Below, piece after piece: positions 8,042 to 17,468 of a DNA stretch of 64,000 bases. Both the position numbers and the translations under genes were made by a program. Under the pieces are notes generated by a model. The model ran no database searches, was not told the DNA's origin, and was given only the letters and a program-made list of their open reading frames with translations. Origin of the DNA: JBPOFM01 sp041391925 (lineage in GTDB: Bacteria > Bacteroidota > Bacteroidia > Flavobacteriales > Flavobacteriaceae). The DNA is taken from positions 62,001 through 126,000 of the forward strand of contig JAWKNA010000011.1 of assembly GCA_041391925.1 (NCBI GenBank). The letters are read 5' to 3'. Position 1 is the stretch's first letter. Every line of letters begins with the position of its first letter.

Positions 8042-8431
8042 TTTTAAAATTTAATGCTGCAAAGTTAGTTTTTTGGCTTTCCATATTATAGACTTATTTT
8101 CTTTTTTTAAAATACAGCTGCAAATCATTGATAATTATCAATTTATTGTTAACAAGTTGGAAAAAAAAGATTACTATAAAACAAATCAAAATTTTATTTT
8201 TACAACAGACAGTTTAAAATGGATGCATTTAGGGTTTTATATCTACAATTCAATTTTTACTGTTTAGAAACATTTTAGCTATTATTTTAGAGGGATTAAA
8301 AATTTGCTGTTAAAACGTTTCAAATTAAATAGGGGAAAAATTATTTCCCCTTTTTTTTGTGCCATTTTTAAATTAACAAAATTTTAAAATCACATTGCAG
8401 GTCGTTTCGTAAATTGCTTGAAAATCAACCT
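8042..8431. other. Gene-free divergent spacer of 390 bp
   Basis: The space between the MATE gene (leftward) and the beta-propeller gene (rightward) is very AT-rich. A 64-codon frame at 8073-8267 (+) has low-complexity composition and no family character. The clear element is a rightward terminator-like hairpin at 8331-8358. It serves no annotated gene. I see no exact TAnnTTTG promoter in front of it. Confidence 0.6.
8331..8358 (+). terminator. Orphan intrinsic terminator
   Basis: An 8-bp perfect stem, AGGGGAAA (8331-8338) with TTTCCCCT (8344-8351), has a 5-base loop and is followed by an unbroken run of T to 8358. Read rightward it is a textbook rho-independent terminator. The gene on its left faces away, so it would end a transcript that is not annotated. 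Confidence 0.75.
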
Positions 8432-9352
8432 ATGAAACTCATTTTTACTTTCGCTTTTTTTTTATACTATGCACTATCCATTTCGCAAACTGTAGAACCT
8501 TTTTTGGAAACTATTGTTTCTAAATTTCCAAATGTCCGAGACGTGGCCATTAGCCAAAATAAAGATGAAGTTTTGTTTTCTGCACAAAGTGCAATGGGAG
8601 ATATGTCAGCTCTTGTTTGTGTCAAAAGAATAAATGGTGAATGGCAAGAACCTGAAGTTGTTTCTTTTTCAGGTCAGTATTTTGATTTGGAACCTTTTTT
8701 TTCCAAAGATGCACTGACACTATATTTTGTTTCCAATAGACCTTTGGATCAAACTTCGGAAACCACAAAGGATTTTGATATTTGGTATGTGCAAAGAGAA
8801 TCAACGATTTCAGAGTGGTCACAACCCATCAATATTGGTGCCCCAGTGAATACCGAAATGGATGAATTCTATCCTTCCATTACCGATTCCAAAAATCTTT
8901 ATTTTACGCTTGACAACCCTGAATTGAAGCAAAAAGACAACATTTATGTAAGTGAATTTATCGATGGGAGATATACACAACCAAAACAATTGGGAGATGC
9001 GGTAAATTCTGAAGGTTACGAATTTAATGCCTTTGTTTCGAGTGATGAGTCTTTTATAATTTACACCTGCTATAACAGAGAAGGTGGTTTTGGAAGTGGC
9101 GACTTGTATATCAGTACAAAATCAGAATCCGGCGAGTGGAGTCCATCGAAAAATATGGGCAATCAAATCAATTCTGATAAAATGGAGTATTGTCCTTTTG
9201 TAGATGAAACAACAAATACCTTATATTTTACCAGCAAACGAAATGCCTTGAAACCAACATTTACATCTCATGTCGATTTAAAAGGCTTGCTGGAAACATT
9301 CAACAGTTATGAAAATGGATTGAGCAGATTATATCAAGTGAAGCTGGAATAA
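8432..9352 (+). CDS. Exported PD40/WD40-like beta-propeller protein
   Basis: Protein of 306 residues starting MKLIFTFAFFLYYALSISQ, a signal peptide with probable cleavage after the SISQ region. The body repeats the TolB/PD40 blade pattern, for example EPFFSKDALTLYFVSNRP, EFYPSITDSKNLYFTLDNP and EYCPFVDETTNTLYFTSKR. This gives about four to five blades with the D-x-[WLI] turns. Such domains serve as binding scaffolds in the periplasm or outer envelope. There is no T9SS tail and no lipobox. I chose the second ATG because it opens the signal peptide; a start six codons earlier is possible. Function is unknown. Confidence 0.8.
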   Translation: MKLIFTFAFFLYYALSISQTVEPFLETIVSKFPNVRDVAISQNKDEVLFSAQSAMGDMSALVCVKRINGEWQEPEVVSFSGQYFDLEPFFSKDALTLYFVSNRPLDQTSETTKDFDIWYVQRESTISEWSQPINIGAPVNTEMDEFYPSITDSKNLYFTLDNPELKQKDNIYVSEFIDGRYTQPKQLGDAVNSEGYEFNAFVSSDESFIIYTCYNREGGFGSGDLYISTKSESGEWSPSKNMGNQINSDKMEYCPFVDETTNTLYFTSKRNALKPTFTSHVDLKGLLETFNSYENGLSRLYQVKLE

Positions 9353-9356
9353 ATAA

Positions 9357-10304
9357 TTACCAAGAAAAATCCTTGACATTCTTTTTTGCTTGCTCAAATT
9401 CCGTCAATAAATCCGTTACGATTTTGGCAGCAGGTTTAATGTCGTGTATCAGTCCTGAAATTTGACCAATTTCCAATTCGCCATCATCCAAATCGCCTTC
9501 AAACATCCCCCGTTTGGCCCTTGCTCTTCCCAATAGCGTTTGCAATTCCTCAACTGTGGGCCCTTTTTTATAAAGTTCTTGCAGCTCGTTATAAAATTTA
9601 TTTTTAATCATTCGGACAGGTGCCAATTCCTTTAGTGTCAAATGGGTAGCTCCTTCTTGGGAACTAACGACCAAGTTTTTAAAATTAGGATGTGAAGATG
9701 CTTCTTCGCTAGCCACAAATCGGCTGCCAATTTGCACACCATCGGCTCCTAAAATCATGGTGGCTAACATTGCTTGGCCAGTGGCAATTCCACCAGCTGC
9801 TATCAATGGAATCTGTAATTGCTCACGCACCATGGGAATCAAAGTAAGCGTTGTAGTTTCCTCACGGCCATTATGCCCTCCAGCTTCAAACCCTTCGGCA
9901 ACGACAGCATCCACACCAGCTTGTTGTGCTTTCAAGGCAAATTTCACGCTGCTAACTACATGTACCACTGTAATATCACGTTCCTTCAACCAACTGGTCC
10001 AAGTATTGGGATTTCCGGCAGACGTAAAGACTATTCTCACTCCTTCCTCAACGATAATATCCATAATTTCTTCTATGTTGGGATAGAGCATCGGAACATT
10101 GACACCAAAAGGCTTATCAGTCGCTTTTTTGCATTTTTGGATATGCTCACGCAACACTTCTGGATACATAGAGCCTGCACCTATCAGTCCTAAAATACCA
10201 GAATTACTGGATGCTGAGGCTAATCGCCAACCGCTCGCCCAAATCATTCCCGCTTGAACAATTGGATATTTGATTCCGAAAAGTGAGGTGAGTTTATTTG
10301 GCAT
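9357..10304 (-). CDS. Nitronate monooxygenase (2-nitropropane dioxygenase family)
   Basis: A 315-residue FMN TIM-barrel enzyme. The N-terminal IKYPIVQAGMIWASG, the AEGFEAGGHNGRE segment with catalytic His144, and the phosphate-binding GGIATG and GADGVQIGSRF loops match the class I nitronate monooxygenase/FabK-like family. The cytoplasmic reaction is oxidation of alkyl nitronates such as propionate-3-nitronate, a detoxification step. Related proteins include enoyl-ACP reductase FabK, so the exact activity is not certain. The gene starts directly after the stop codon of the upstream subtilase gene with no gap, so the two are co-transcribed. Confidence 0.88.
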   Translation of the reverse strand: MPNKLTSLFGIKYPIVQAGMIWASGWRLASASSNSGILGLIGAGSMYPEVLREHIQKCKKATDKPFGVNVPMLYPNIEEIMDIIVEEGVRIVFTSAGNPNTWTSWLKERDITVVHVVSSVKFALKAQQAGVDAVVAEGFEAGGHNGREETTTLTLIPMVREQLQIPLIAAGGIATGQAMLATMILGADGVQIGSRFVASEEASSHPNFKNLVVSSQEGATHLTLKELAPVRMIKNKFYNELQELYKKGPTVEELQTLLGRARAKRGMFEGDLDDGELEIGQISGLIHDIKPAAKIVTDLLTEFEQAKKNVKDFSW

Positions 10305-11918
10305 TTATTGTTTGATGAGTTTGAGATTGACGACTGAATTGTGCGTCTGGAATTTCAAAAGATATATTCCAGCATGTAATGAAGAGACATCCAATGTTTT
10401 TACTGATTGATTTAATGTTCTACTCGAAATCTGTTTTCCAGTAATATCAAAAATGGACACTTGTGAAAATTCCATATTTGATGGCAACTGAAGATAAAGT
10501 AAATCTTTTACTGGATTTGGATACAAATAAATGTTTTCAACTTGCGCTTCCTCAATAGAAAGAGCATTGTCAAGAGCCATACCAAAATCTGGAATTCCGT
10601 AGCCTAAAAAGTAATCTGGTGAATTGTACTGTGAGGCAGATTGCCGTATGTATTGTTTTATTTGGTCACTATTCAAATTCGGCAATGCCTGCATCAAACA
10701 AGCCACAGCACCTGCAATAATTGGTGAACTGAAAGAAGTGCCATTGTTACTGACGATTGTATTGGTCTCATCAATTACAAACGCCCCTCCTGCACGAGCA
10801 ACTACATCAGGTTTTTGTGTAGGCTGAACCGAACTCCCTAGGGAACTGAAGTTTACATAATTGCCATCCGCATCCACACCGCCAATTGTAAAAACACCCT
10901 GTGCATCTCCTGGAGCGCCTACAATCTGCCAACTGTCGTTTCCAGAATTACCAGCAGAATTCACCACTAAAATTCCTTTTTCAGCAGCAATATTGGCACC
11001 TCTCGAGATGTAAGCAGTTGACCCATTCATGTCGCTGTTTGTATAACTGTAATTTGGATTATCATAAGTGGTATAGCCCAATGAGGAGTTGATGACGTGT
11101 ACACCGAGACTGTCCGCACGTTCAGCAGCTTCAACCCAATAACTTTCCTCAACTGGGTTTTCGGAATCGATATCTTCTGTACGGAATAGATAATAAGAAG
11201 CATCTGGTGCTGTCCCTACATATTGGTCTTGGATGTAAGCAGCCATTGTACTTAATACTTTGGTGCCATGCGTATTGCCTGTATAGGCATATACATTTGG
11301 GTTTCTTGTCACAAAATCGTATCCATTTAGTAAATCACCATTATCGCGTAAGCGTTGGAAAGCTCCCATAGTATTCACATTAGGAAAACCGGCATCGAGG
11401 ACTGCAATCCTAATACCTTCACCTGTATAATCCAGAGTGTGTAGAGCATTAATATCAATCATTTCAACTTGGTTTTGGGTGCTGCCATAATTGAAATCAG
11501 TCAAAGTTTCTTCCATCTGAAATTTACCGGTTTGTTGCGAACTTCGACCTGAAGTATCCAAACTATTGTCTGCAAAATCAATGTCATCCACAAAAGGTAA
11601 AGCTGTCAAGGCATTGATATCTGCTTCAGTACCTCTAACATGTACCGCGTTGAACCATTTGGATTTTGCCATGACGGAAATTCCAGTTTGGGATTTGAGT
11701 TGCGAAATGTATGCTTCATTAACTGGCACATCACGTTCGTCAATGATAATGCCTTGGGAATTTTTTCTGTCAATGGCATTTTGGGTAAGAATGGTAATTG
11801 GGTTTTGGAGCGATGCGGCTACATTCACCTTATCAGTCAAATAGACCCATGCATCTTGTTGTGCATAGAATGACATTTGGCAAAAAACCAAGATTAGAAG
11901 AAACAATTTCTTTTTCAT
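10305..11918 (-). CDS. Secreted subtilisin-like serine peptidase with T9SS sorting tail
   Basis: A 537-residue exported S8 peptidase. It has a signal peptide at 1-20, an I9-like propeptide region to about 150, and a peptidase domain with Asp175 (AVLDAG), His218 (NTHGT), oxyanion Asn324 (SAGNSG) and Ser395 (NGTSFSSP). Residues from about 455 to the end form a type A T9SS sorting domain (YLYPNPVKDLLYL, then GIYLLKF and a basic end LKLIKQ). The protein is expected to cross the outer membrane by the type IX system and be anchored or released. It probably degrades extracellular protein. The nitronate monooxygenase gene follows without a gap, which is an unusual partner. Confidence 0.93.
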   Translation of the reverse strand: MKKKLFLLILVFCQMSFYAQQDAWVYLTDKVNVAASLQNPITILTQNAIDRKNSQGIIIDERDVPVNEAYISQLKSQTGISVMAKSKWFNAVHVRGTEADINALTALPFVDDIDFADNSLDTSGRSSQQTGKFQMEETLTDFNYGSTQNQVEMIDINALHTLDYTGEGIRIAVLDAGFPNVNTMGAFQRLRDNGDLLNGYDFVTRNPNVYAYTGNTHGTKVLSTMAAYIQDQYVGTAPDASYYLFRTEDIDSENPVEESYWVEAAERADSLGVHVINSSLGYTTYDNPNYSYTNSDMNGSTAYISRGANIAAEKGILVVNSAGNSGNDSWQIVGAPGDAQGVFTIGGVDADGNYVNFSSLGSSVQPTQKPDVVARAGGAFVIDETNTIVSNNGTSFSSPIIAGAVACLMQALPNLNSDQIKQYIRQSASQYNSPDYFLGYGIPDFGMALDNALSIEEAQVENIYLYPNPVKDLLYLQLPSNMEFSQVSIFDITGKQISSRTLNQSVKTLDVSSLHAGIYLLKFQTHNSVVNLKLIKQ

Positions 11919-11949
11919 TGCAATTTCTAGGATAAATTATCCATGCAAT

Positions 11950-13137
11950 TTAAGAAATTACTCCCGAACCAACTAATTCACTATCCCTATACCAAGCAAC
12001 AAATTGTCCTTCGGTAATGGCCGATTGAAATTGTTCAAACTCCACATACATACCACCTTCAACTTTATAAAGTGTTGCATTCTGAAGTGGCTGACGATAA
12101 CGGATTCGAGCTTTAACGGACATGCTTTGATCTATTTCCAATTTTAGGTCTTCACGTATCCAATGGATTTCGTCTTCCTTTACAAACAAAGCTTTTTTCA
12201 ATAATCCAGGATGTTGGTTGCCTTGGCCTGTATAAATGACGTTTTCTTCGACATCAGTATCAATGACGAACAACGGTTCTGCTGTACCACCAACTGCCAA
12301 ACCTTTGCGTTGCCCTTTGGTGAAATAATGAGCTCCTTGATGTGTGCCAACAATTTTTCCATCGGTAATGGAATAGTCAATTTTTCGAGTCAGATACTGT
12401 AGTTTTTCCTTTGTGGATGTAAAATTAGGCTCCGCTTGATGGTAAAAACCTTTATCTTCCGAAATTTCTACAATAACCCCTTCTTTGGGTTGTAACTGTT
12501 GCTGCAGAAAATCTGGAAGTTTAACTTTTCCAATAAAGCACAACCCTTGTGAATCTTTTTTATCTGCAGTCACTAAACCAATTTTTGAAGCAATTTCACG
12601 AACTTCAGGTTTTGTCAATTCACCAATAGGAAATAAAGATTTGGACAGTTGCTCTTGTGACAATTGGCACAAAAAATAAGATTGGTCCTTATTATTGTCC
12701 ACACCAGATAAGAGTTGGTAAATTTGCTTTCCATCTTTTTCGAGGGTTCCCTTACGGCAATAATGACCCGTTGCCACAAAATCTGCTCCCAAGTTGAGTG
12801 CTATTTTCATGAACACATCAAACTTTATTTCGCGATTGCAAAGCACGTCAGGGTTTGGGGTACGACCTTGTTGGTATTCGTTGAACATATAGTCCACGAT
12901 ACGCTCTTTATACTGCTCACTTAAATCAACTGTTTGAAAGGGAATTCCTAATTTGTCCGCTACCAACATGGCGTCATTACTGTCATCCAACCAAGGACAT
13001 TCATTGCTTATGGTCACAGAATCGTCGTGCCAATTTTTCATAAACAAGCCAATGACATCATAGCCTTGCTCTTTTAATAAGTAAGCCGCAACGCTTGAAT
13101 CTACTCCACCTGAAAGTCCTATAATTACTCTTTGCAT
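11950..13137 (-). CDS. mnmA: tRNA-specific 2-thiouridylase MnmA
   Basis: A 395-residue cytoplasmic enzyme that thiolates U34 of Glu, Lys and Gln tRNAs. The PP-loop ATP motif GLSGGVDSS is at residues 7-15. The catalytic Cys100 lies in DVLCNREIKF and the second Cys200 in GLCFIGK, the pair that forms the persulfide/disulfide cycle. The C-terminal beta barrel (residues 275-395) is complete. Length is slightly above the usual 360-370. The spacer to the subtilase gene is 31 bp, so the genes could be cotranscribed, but no functional link is known. Confidence 0.96.
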   Translation of the reverse strand: MQRVIIGLSGGVDSSVAAYLLKEQGYDVIGLFMKNWHDDSVTISNECPWLDDSNDAMLVADKLGIPFQTVDLSEQYKERIVDYMFNEYQQGRTPNPDVLCNREIKFDVFMKIALNLGADFVATGHYCRKGTLEKDGKQIYQLLSGVDNNKDQSYFLCQLSQEQLSKSLFPIGELTKPEVREIASKIGLVTADKKDSQGLCFIGKVKLPDFLQQQLQPKEGVIVEISEDKGFYHQAEPNFTSTKEKLQYLTRKIDYSITDGKIVGTHQGAHYFTKGQRKGLAVGGTAEPLFVIDTDVEENVIYTGQGNQHPGLLKKALFVKEDEIHWIREDLKLEIDQSMSVKARIRYRQPLQNATLYKVEGGMYVEFEQFQSAITEGQFVAWYRDSELVGSGVIS

Positions 13138-13155
13138 GCTGCAAAATTAAGAAAT

Positions 13156-13182
13156 AAAAAAAAGCAACCGATTAAAGTTGCT
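13156..13182 (-). terminator. Intrinsic terminator of the YwqK-like gene
   Basis: On the minus strand AGCAAC and GTTGCT form a 6-bp stem around an 8-base loop, followed by a run of eight T. It lies 33 bases beyond the stop of the upstream repeat protein gene and just before mnmA. The mnmA gene therefore probably has its own promoter in the short space that remains. Confidence 0.75.
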
Positions 13183-13214
13183 ATTCTAAATTGCTTGGGT
13201 TCTATAGATTACAA

Positions 13215-13922
13215 CTATTGTTTGATTGGGTTTTTACTGTGAACGGTAAAATCTTTTTCTTCCTTTAATTCACCATTTTCGTAGTATTTCCAAATCCCAT
13301 GCTTTTTGTCATTACGATACAATCCTTCTGCCAACAGTTTGCCATCAATGTCATAATATTTAGCCATACCATGCAATTGTCCATTTTTATAGGTAAACTC
13401 TTTTAATATATTTCCATTTTCGGAATACCAATAGGAAATTCCATCTATTTGTCCATTGATATAGATAGACTTTTCGGCAATTTTTCCATTTTCGTAATAC
13501 ACCAATTTCTCCCCCTCCAAAATACCGTTCTGATTGTAATTTTCAATCATTAATATGCCATTACTTTTGTTTTGGTAATAAATCCATTTTCCGATAAAAA
13601 GTTTATCACTCATCATCCCTTCACTTATCAATTTACCTTTGGATGAAAAGAATTTGACGTTGATTTTATCACTATCTGGAAGAAATTCTCGAGTGGCACT
13701 TAATTTACTTTTGCCTTCAACCAATTTGTAGAATTTAAAGGTGCCAACTTCCTTTCCATGTTCAAATGTACCTTCATATTTAGGTTGGTCTGTTTTTTCA
13801 AAATTCTTTTTCCATGGTCCATGACGCTCACCATTGTTATCTAACTGGTTGAGAACTTGCGAGCTAGCATTTGTTAAAACAAATGTTAAAATAATGAATG
13901 TGATAATATTTTGTTTAATCAT
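13215..13922 (-). CDS. Exported YwqK/MORN-like repeat protein
   Basis: A 235-residue protein with a signal peptide ending near residue 22 (TNASSQ). It is followed by repeated units of the form [NG]G-x-L-x-G-x-[AW]-x-Y-[YF]-x-[ND]-G, for example YYENGKIAEKSIYINGQIDG, YWYSENGNILKE and KYYDIDGKLLAEGLYRNDK. This is the MORN-type repeat annotated as YwqK-like antitoxin in Bacillus. In Bacteroidota these exported versions are common and have no proven role, so the antitoxin name should not be taken as function. The gene diverges from the fasciclin gene. On its own strand TTTG, 21 bases, then TAACTTTTG precedes it, a plausible promoter. Confidence 0.8.
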   Translation of the reverse strand: MIKQNIITFIILTFVLTNASSQVLNQLDNNGERHGPWKKNFEKTDQPKYEGTFEHGKEVGTFKFYKLVEGKSKLSATREFLPDSDKINVKFFSSKGKLISEGMMSDKLFIGKWIYYQNKSNGILMIENYNQNGILEGEKLVYYENGKIAEKSIYINGQIDGISYWYSENGNILKEFTYKNGQLHGMAKYYDIDGKLLAEGLYRNDKKHGIWKYYENGELKEEKDFTVHSKNPIKQ

Positions 13923-13976
13923 TTTGTAAATTAGTTGAACAAAAGTTAATATTAACTCTATTTAAAACTCAAAAAA

Positions 13977-15362
13977 ATGAAAATTATTTCAAATTTAGCA
14001 AAGATTATACCATTGATTTCACTGGTATTTCTAATTTCATCTTGTAGCAATGATGACGACAACTCTGATCAACCACAACAATTAAACATTGTGGAAACTG
14101 CAATGGCGACACCATCTTTAAGTAGTTTGGTAGCAGCATTACAAGCAGCCGATGGTAATTTGGTAAATGTACTTAATGGAAGTGGACCATTTACAGTATT
14201 AGCTCCGACAAATGAGGCCTTTGCTGCATTTTTGACTGCCAATGGATTTAGTAGTTTAGATGAAGTGCCAACTGACCTCCTCTCTCAAATTTTGTTGAAT
14301 CATGTAATTTCAGGAAATCTTACTTCTTCAGATTTAGCAGCACTGGGTTCCGGTTATACTTCAACAAGTGCAACTGGTGCAGGTGGAAATCCCATGAGCA
14401 TTTACTTTAATACATCAAGTGGTGTGCAACTTAATGGTATTTCTACTGTAACTACTGCAGATGTAATGGCATCCAATGGTACAGTCCATATTGTGGATGC
14501 TGTCATTGGCCTTCCTAACTTGGTAACACATGCGACTGCCAATCCAAATCTTTCCAGTTTGGTTGGAGCTTTAACTGCTGGTGGTAATACAACTTTCACA
14601 GACCTGTTATCTGATACAGATACAGAATTTACTGTTTTTGCCCCAAACAATACTGCATTTAGTGCTTACACGAATCCTAATGGTTATGCTATCAATAATG
14701 TTCTTGCAAACCATGTAGTAGTGGGTGCAACTGCTACATCAGATGGATTGAGTAACAGCTATGTGACTACAGCTGCCACAAACAGTGATGGAGATGCTTT
14801 AAGTTTATACATTAATACTGATGATGGTGTTATTTTAAATGGGACTTCCAATGTTGTGGTTGCAGATATCATTGCCACCAATGGCGTAATTCATGTGGTT
14901 GATGCCGTAATTGATTTGCCAACTGTCGTAACGTTCGCAGTAGCAAACCCAGCCTTGAGTAATTTGGTTGCTGCTTTGCAATCAGCAGATTCCCAATCGC
15001 CATCACCAAATCTTATTGGAACACTATCAGGAGCAGGTCCATTTACGGTTTTTGCACCGACTGACGATGCATTCAGTTCATTATTATTGGAATTGGATCC
15101 ATCAGGCAATACAGGCTTGGGTGATGTTGATCCAGCTACTGTAGAAGATATTTTATTATATCACGTAGTCAGTGGAAATATAAGGTCAACAGATTTAATG
15201 TCAGGTTCCGTGGCAACTCTTGGTGGCTCTGTTACTTTAAATGCTTCAAGTTTAACACTGACAGATGCAAATGGAAGAGTAAGCAACATTATTCCTTCGC
15301 TGGTGGATATTCAAGGCATCAACGGTGTAGTTCATGCAATTGACAAAGTTATTCTACCATAA
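13977..15362 (+). CDS. Lipoprotein with three fasciclin (FAS1) domains
   Basis: Protein of 461 residues with a lipoprotein signal (LVFLISSC, acylated Cys23) followed by acidic SNDDDNS, typical of surface-exposed Bacteroidota lipoproteins. Three FAS1 domains follow at about 35-180, 182-310 and 312-461. Each has the TVLAPTNEAF / TVFAPNNTAF / TVFAPTDDAF box and a closing NG-x-[IV]H-x-[IV]D-x-V-I segment. FAS1 domains mediate adhesion or polymer binding. The second domain is shorter than the others and lacks part of the H1 region. The gene stands alone between divergent and convergent neighbours and ends at a strong two-way terminator. Confidence 0.92.
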   Translation: MKIISNLAKIIPLISLVFLISSCSNDDDNSDQPQQLNIVETAMATPSLSSLVAALQAADGNLVNVLNGSGPFTVLAPTNEAFAAFLTANGFSSLDEVPTDLLSQILLNHVISGNLTSSDLAALGSGYTSTSATGAGGNPMSIYFNTSSGVQLNGISTVTTADVMASNGTVHIVDAVIGLPNLVTHATANPNLSSLVGALTAGGNTTFTDLLSDTDTEFTVFAPNNTAFSAYTNPNGYAINNVLANHVVVGATATSDGLSNSYVTTAATNSDGDALSLYINTDDGVILNGTSNVVVADIIATNGVIHVVDAVIDLPTVVTFAVANPALSNLVAALQSADSQSPSPNLIGTLSGAGPFTVFAPTDDAFSSLLLELDPSGNTGLGDVDPATVEDILLYHVVSGNIRSTDLMSGSVATLGGSVTLNASSLTLTDANGRVSNIIPSLVDIQGINGVVHAIDKVILP

Positions 15363-15409
15363 TAATGAATGAAAAAGAAGAATATTAATAAAGATTGATT
15401 TTTAGCAAA

Positions 15410-15439
15410 AAAAGAGCCGCCAAATTTGGCGGCTCTTTT
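15410..15439. terminator. Bidirectional intrinsic terminator
   Basis: A perfect 30-base inverted repeat: AAAAGAGCCGCCAAA (15410-15424) and its exact complement (15425-15439). It has GC-rich centres and A/T tracts on both sides. It sits between the convergent fasciclin and yidC genes and would end transcription from both. Confidence 0.92.
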
Positions 15440-15459
15440 GATTTGCAATCTCGATGAAA

Positions 15460-17373
15460 TTATTTTTTACGTTTTTGCTGTGCTTGTTTCTGTTGCTCGG
15501 CTTGCTCCATCATTTCCTGCATTTTTCTTTGAAACTTGTTCTGCTTTTTGGGTTTTGCTTTGTTCACTTGAATCTGCGCATGGATTTTTTCTTCATCCAA
15601 GATGTAATTCTTGATGACCAACATGATACCGATACTGATTAAGTTGGAAATAAAATAGTACAAACTCAACCCTGATGCGTATTGGTTGAAGAAAATCAAC
15701 ATCAGTAAAGGTGAAAAATAAATCATGTACTTCATCATCTTGCTCATGTCTGGCATACCTTCTTGTGTAGGCTGTGATGCCACTTGATCACCCGTGGTCA
15801 TTTTCATATAAAAGAAGATAGCAATGGCAGCCAATATAGGGAACAAACTTACGTGGTCACCATATAAAGGAATTTTGAAAGGTAATTTTGCAATGACATC
15901 GTAAGACGATAAATCATCAGCCCACAGGAAGCTTTTCTGTCTTAAATCAAACGCCGTTGGGAAAAACATAAACAAAGCATAAAACACAGGAATTTGCATC
16001 AGCCCTGGCAAACAACCACTCAACGGACTAGCGCCAGCCTTATTCTGCAAAGCCATTGTTTCTTGCTGAGCTTTTAATTTGTTGTCTTTGTATTTGGCCC
16101 GAATGGCATCCAATTCAGGTTTTAGGACACGCATTTTTGCCTGAGAAAGGAATTGCTTATACTGCACAAAAGACAACAGTATTTTTATCAAAATAGTCAT
16201 CACAATAATGGCAATTCCGTAAGGCATGATGCTACTCAAGAATCCAAATAATGGGATAAACAAATTCTTGTTAATCCATCCGAAAATTCCCCAACCAAGT
16301 GGAATACTTCGTTCCAAGTGATAGCCTTCGTATTTTTTAAGGACTTTGCTATCGGTAGGTCCGAAGTAAAATTTCATCGGCTCATTGATTTCCCCACCTG
16401 CTACACTTAAAGGTATTTTTGAAGTATATTGTTTGGTGAACATCGTATCAACATCTGCATTCTCCACTAAATCTTTTGAAGTAAATTGAGCACTCTTGAA
16501 TGGTTTTTCCGCAACTAAAATGGAGCTAAAAAAATGTTGCCTATAGGATAGCCAATTGACATCGGTTTCCGTTTCTTCATCTTGTTTTCCCTGGGATAAC
16601 TTATCAATTTTATCGCCATTATCGTGCTGATAGGTTAAACGTGTATACCGATTTTCGTAGCTAATACTTTGGTCGTGGCGGAAGGTTTTCATCTTCCAAT
16701 CCAATTCAATCTCTTTGGAGGTGTTGATAACATCATTCAGCCCTTGTGAGCGGATAGTGAAATTCAGCATGTAATTATCAGGCTGAATCTCGTAGCGATA
16801 TTCCAAAAATTCAGTTTCAGATACTTTCAGCTTCATGGAAACTATGGTATTGCTACCATTTTTAGTGACATTCGGTTGAAAATATAAGTCTTGGGTATTT
16901 AAGGTTCGATTGTCAGTAGTGCCAAACGTAATGTTGAATGCCGAATTCTTGTCCTTAATCAAATAGATAGGTATGGAATCATAATTGACATAATTGTTTA
17001 ACATCACTTCAGAAAGAAATCCTCCTTTGTTGCTGAATTTTAATGTCAAAAAGTCTGTTTTGACCTCAGTTGTTTCATCTTTTGCAGACGATAATGTGGA
17101 AGCGTATGCAAAAGCTCCCAGCTTATTTTTTAGTGCTGCCAGTTTTGTAGAATCTGAAGATGTTTGGTTAGAGAAATCTTCTGACGTAGCCTGAAATGTG
17201 TCTTGATTTTGTCGTTCTTTGTCTTTCTGTTCCTTGGCTAACTTTTCCTGTTTCGCTTTTTCGGCAGCTTGTTCCTCTGGTGTTGGCTGGTTTTTCCAAA
17301 GCATGAACAATAATATTCCAAAAATGAGGACAAATCCTATGATGGAGTTAAGGTCTAATTTTTTTTCTTCCAT
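15460..17373 (-). CDS. yidC: Membrane protein insertase YidC
   Basis: A 637-residue Oxa1/YidC insertase. The N-terminal helix (residues 9-25) is followed by a linker rich in Glu, Lys and Gln, a large periplasmic P1 domain to about residue 370, and five C-terminal membrane helices. The cytoplasmic coiled hairpin contains SQAKMRVLKPELDAIRAKYKD. The loop GASPLSGCLPGLMQIPVFYALF is the family signature. The C-terminus is basic and Gln-rich (EQAEQQKQAQQKRKK), as is typical for this phylum. It inserts and folds inner-membrane proteins with or without Sec. The leader between yidC and pyrG carries a small inverted repeat (TCTCCT / AGGAGA, 17385-17408). The gene follows pyrG by 95 bp. Confidence 0.97.
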   Translation of the reverse strand: MEEKKLDLNSIIGFVLIFGILLFMLWKNQPTPEEQAAEKAKQEKLAKEQKDKERQNQDTFQATSEDFSNQTSSDSTKLAALKNKLGAFAYASTLSSAKDETTEVKTDFLTLKFSNKGGFLSEVMLNNYVNYDSIPIYLIKDKNSAFNITFGTTDNRTLNTQDLYFQPNVTKNGSNTIVSMKLKVSETEFLEYRYEIQPDNYMLNFTIRSQGLNDVINTSKEIELDWKMKTFRHDQSISYENRYTRLTYQHDNGDKIDKLSQGKQDEETETDVNWLSYRQHFFSSILVAEKPFKSAQFTSKDLVENADVDTMFTKQYTSKIPLSVAGGEINEPMKFYFGPTDSKVLKKYEGYHLERSIPLGWGIFGWINKNLFIPLFGFLSSIMPYGIAIIVMTILIKILLSFVQYKQFLSQAKMRVLKPELDAIRAKYKDNKLKAQQETMALQNKAGASPLSGCLPGLMQIPVFYALFMFFPTAFDLRQKSFLWADDLSSYDVIAKLPFKIPLYGDHVSLFPILAAIAIFFYMKMTTGDQVASQPTQEGMPDMSKMMKYMIYFSPLLMLIFFNQYASGLSLYYFISNLISIGIMLVIKNYILDEEKIHAQIQVNKAKPKKQNKFQRKMQEMMEQAEQQKQAQQKRKK

Positions 17374-17468
17374 GTTTATAGATGTCTCCTCCTATTTGAA
17401 GCAGGAGATACTGGTAGTTAATTAATAAATTCTTGTTTTGCTGCTTTTGGTTATCAAAAAGCTATCCG

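Noticed and set aside
8073..8267. A 64-codon open frame before the orphan terminator
   Set aside because: Composition is that of random AT-rich DNA (Phe, Ile, Lys, Asn), with no domain, signal peptide or start context. It is kept only as a remark under the terminator.
13215..13922. Toxin-antitoxin system (YwqK label)
   Set aside because: The label comes from a Bacillus immunity protein. This protein is exported, is repeat-only, and has no toxin gene beside it.
17385..17408. Riboswitch or Shine-Dalgarno in the yidC leader
   Set aside because: AGGAGG-like bases are too far from the start codon to act as a binding site, and the hairpin is only 6 bp. No known riboswitch core is present.
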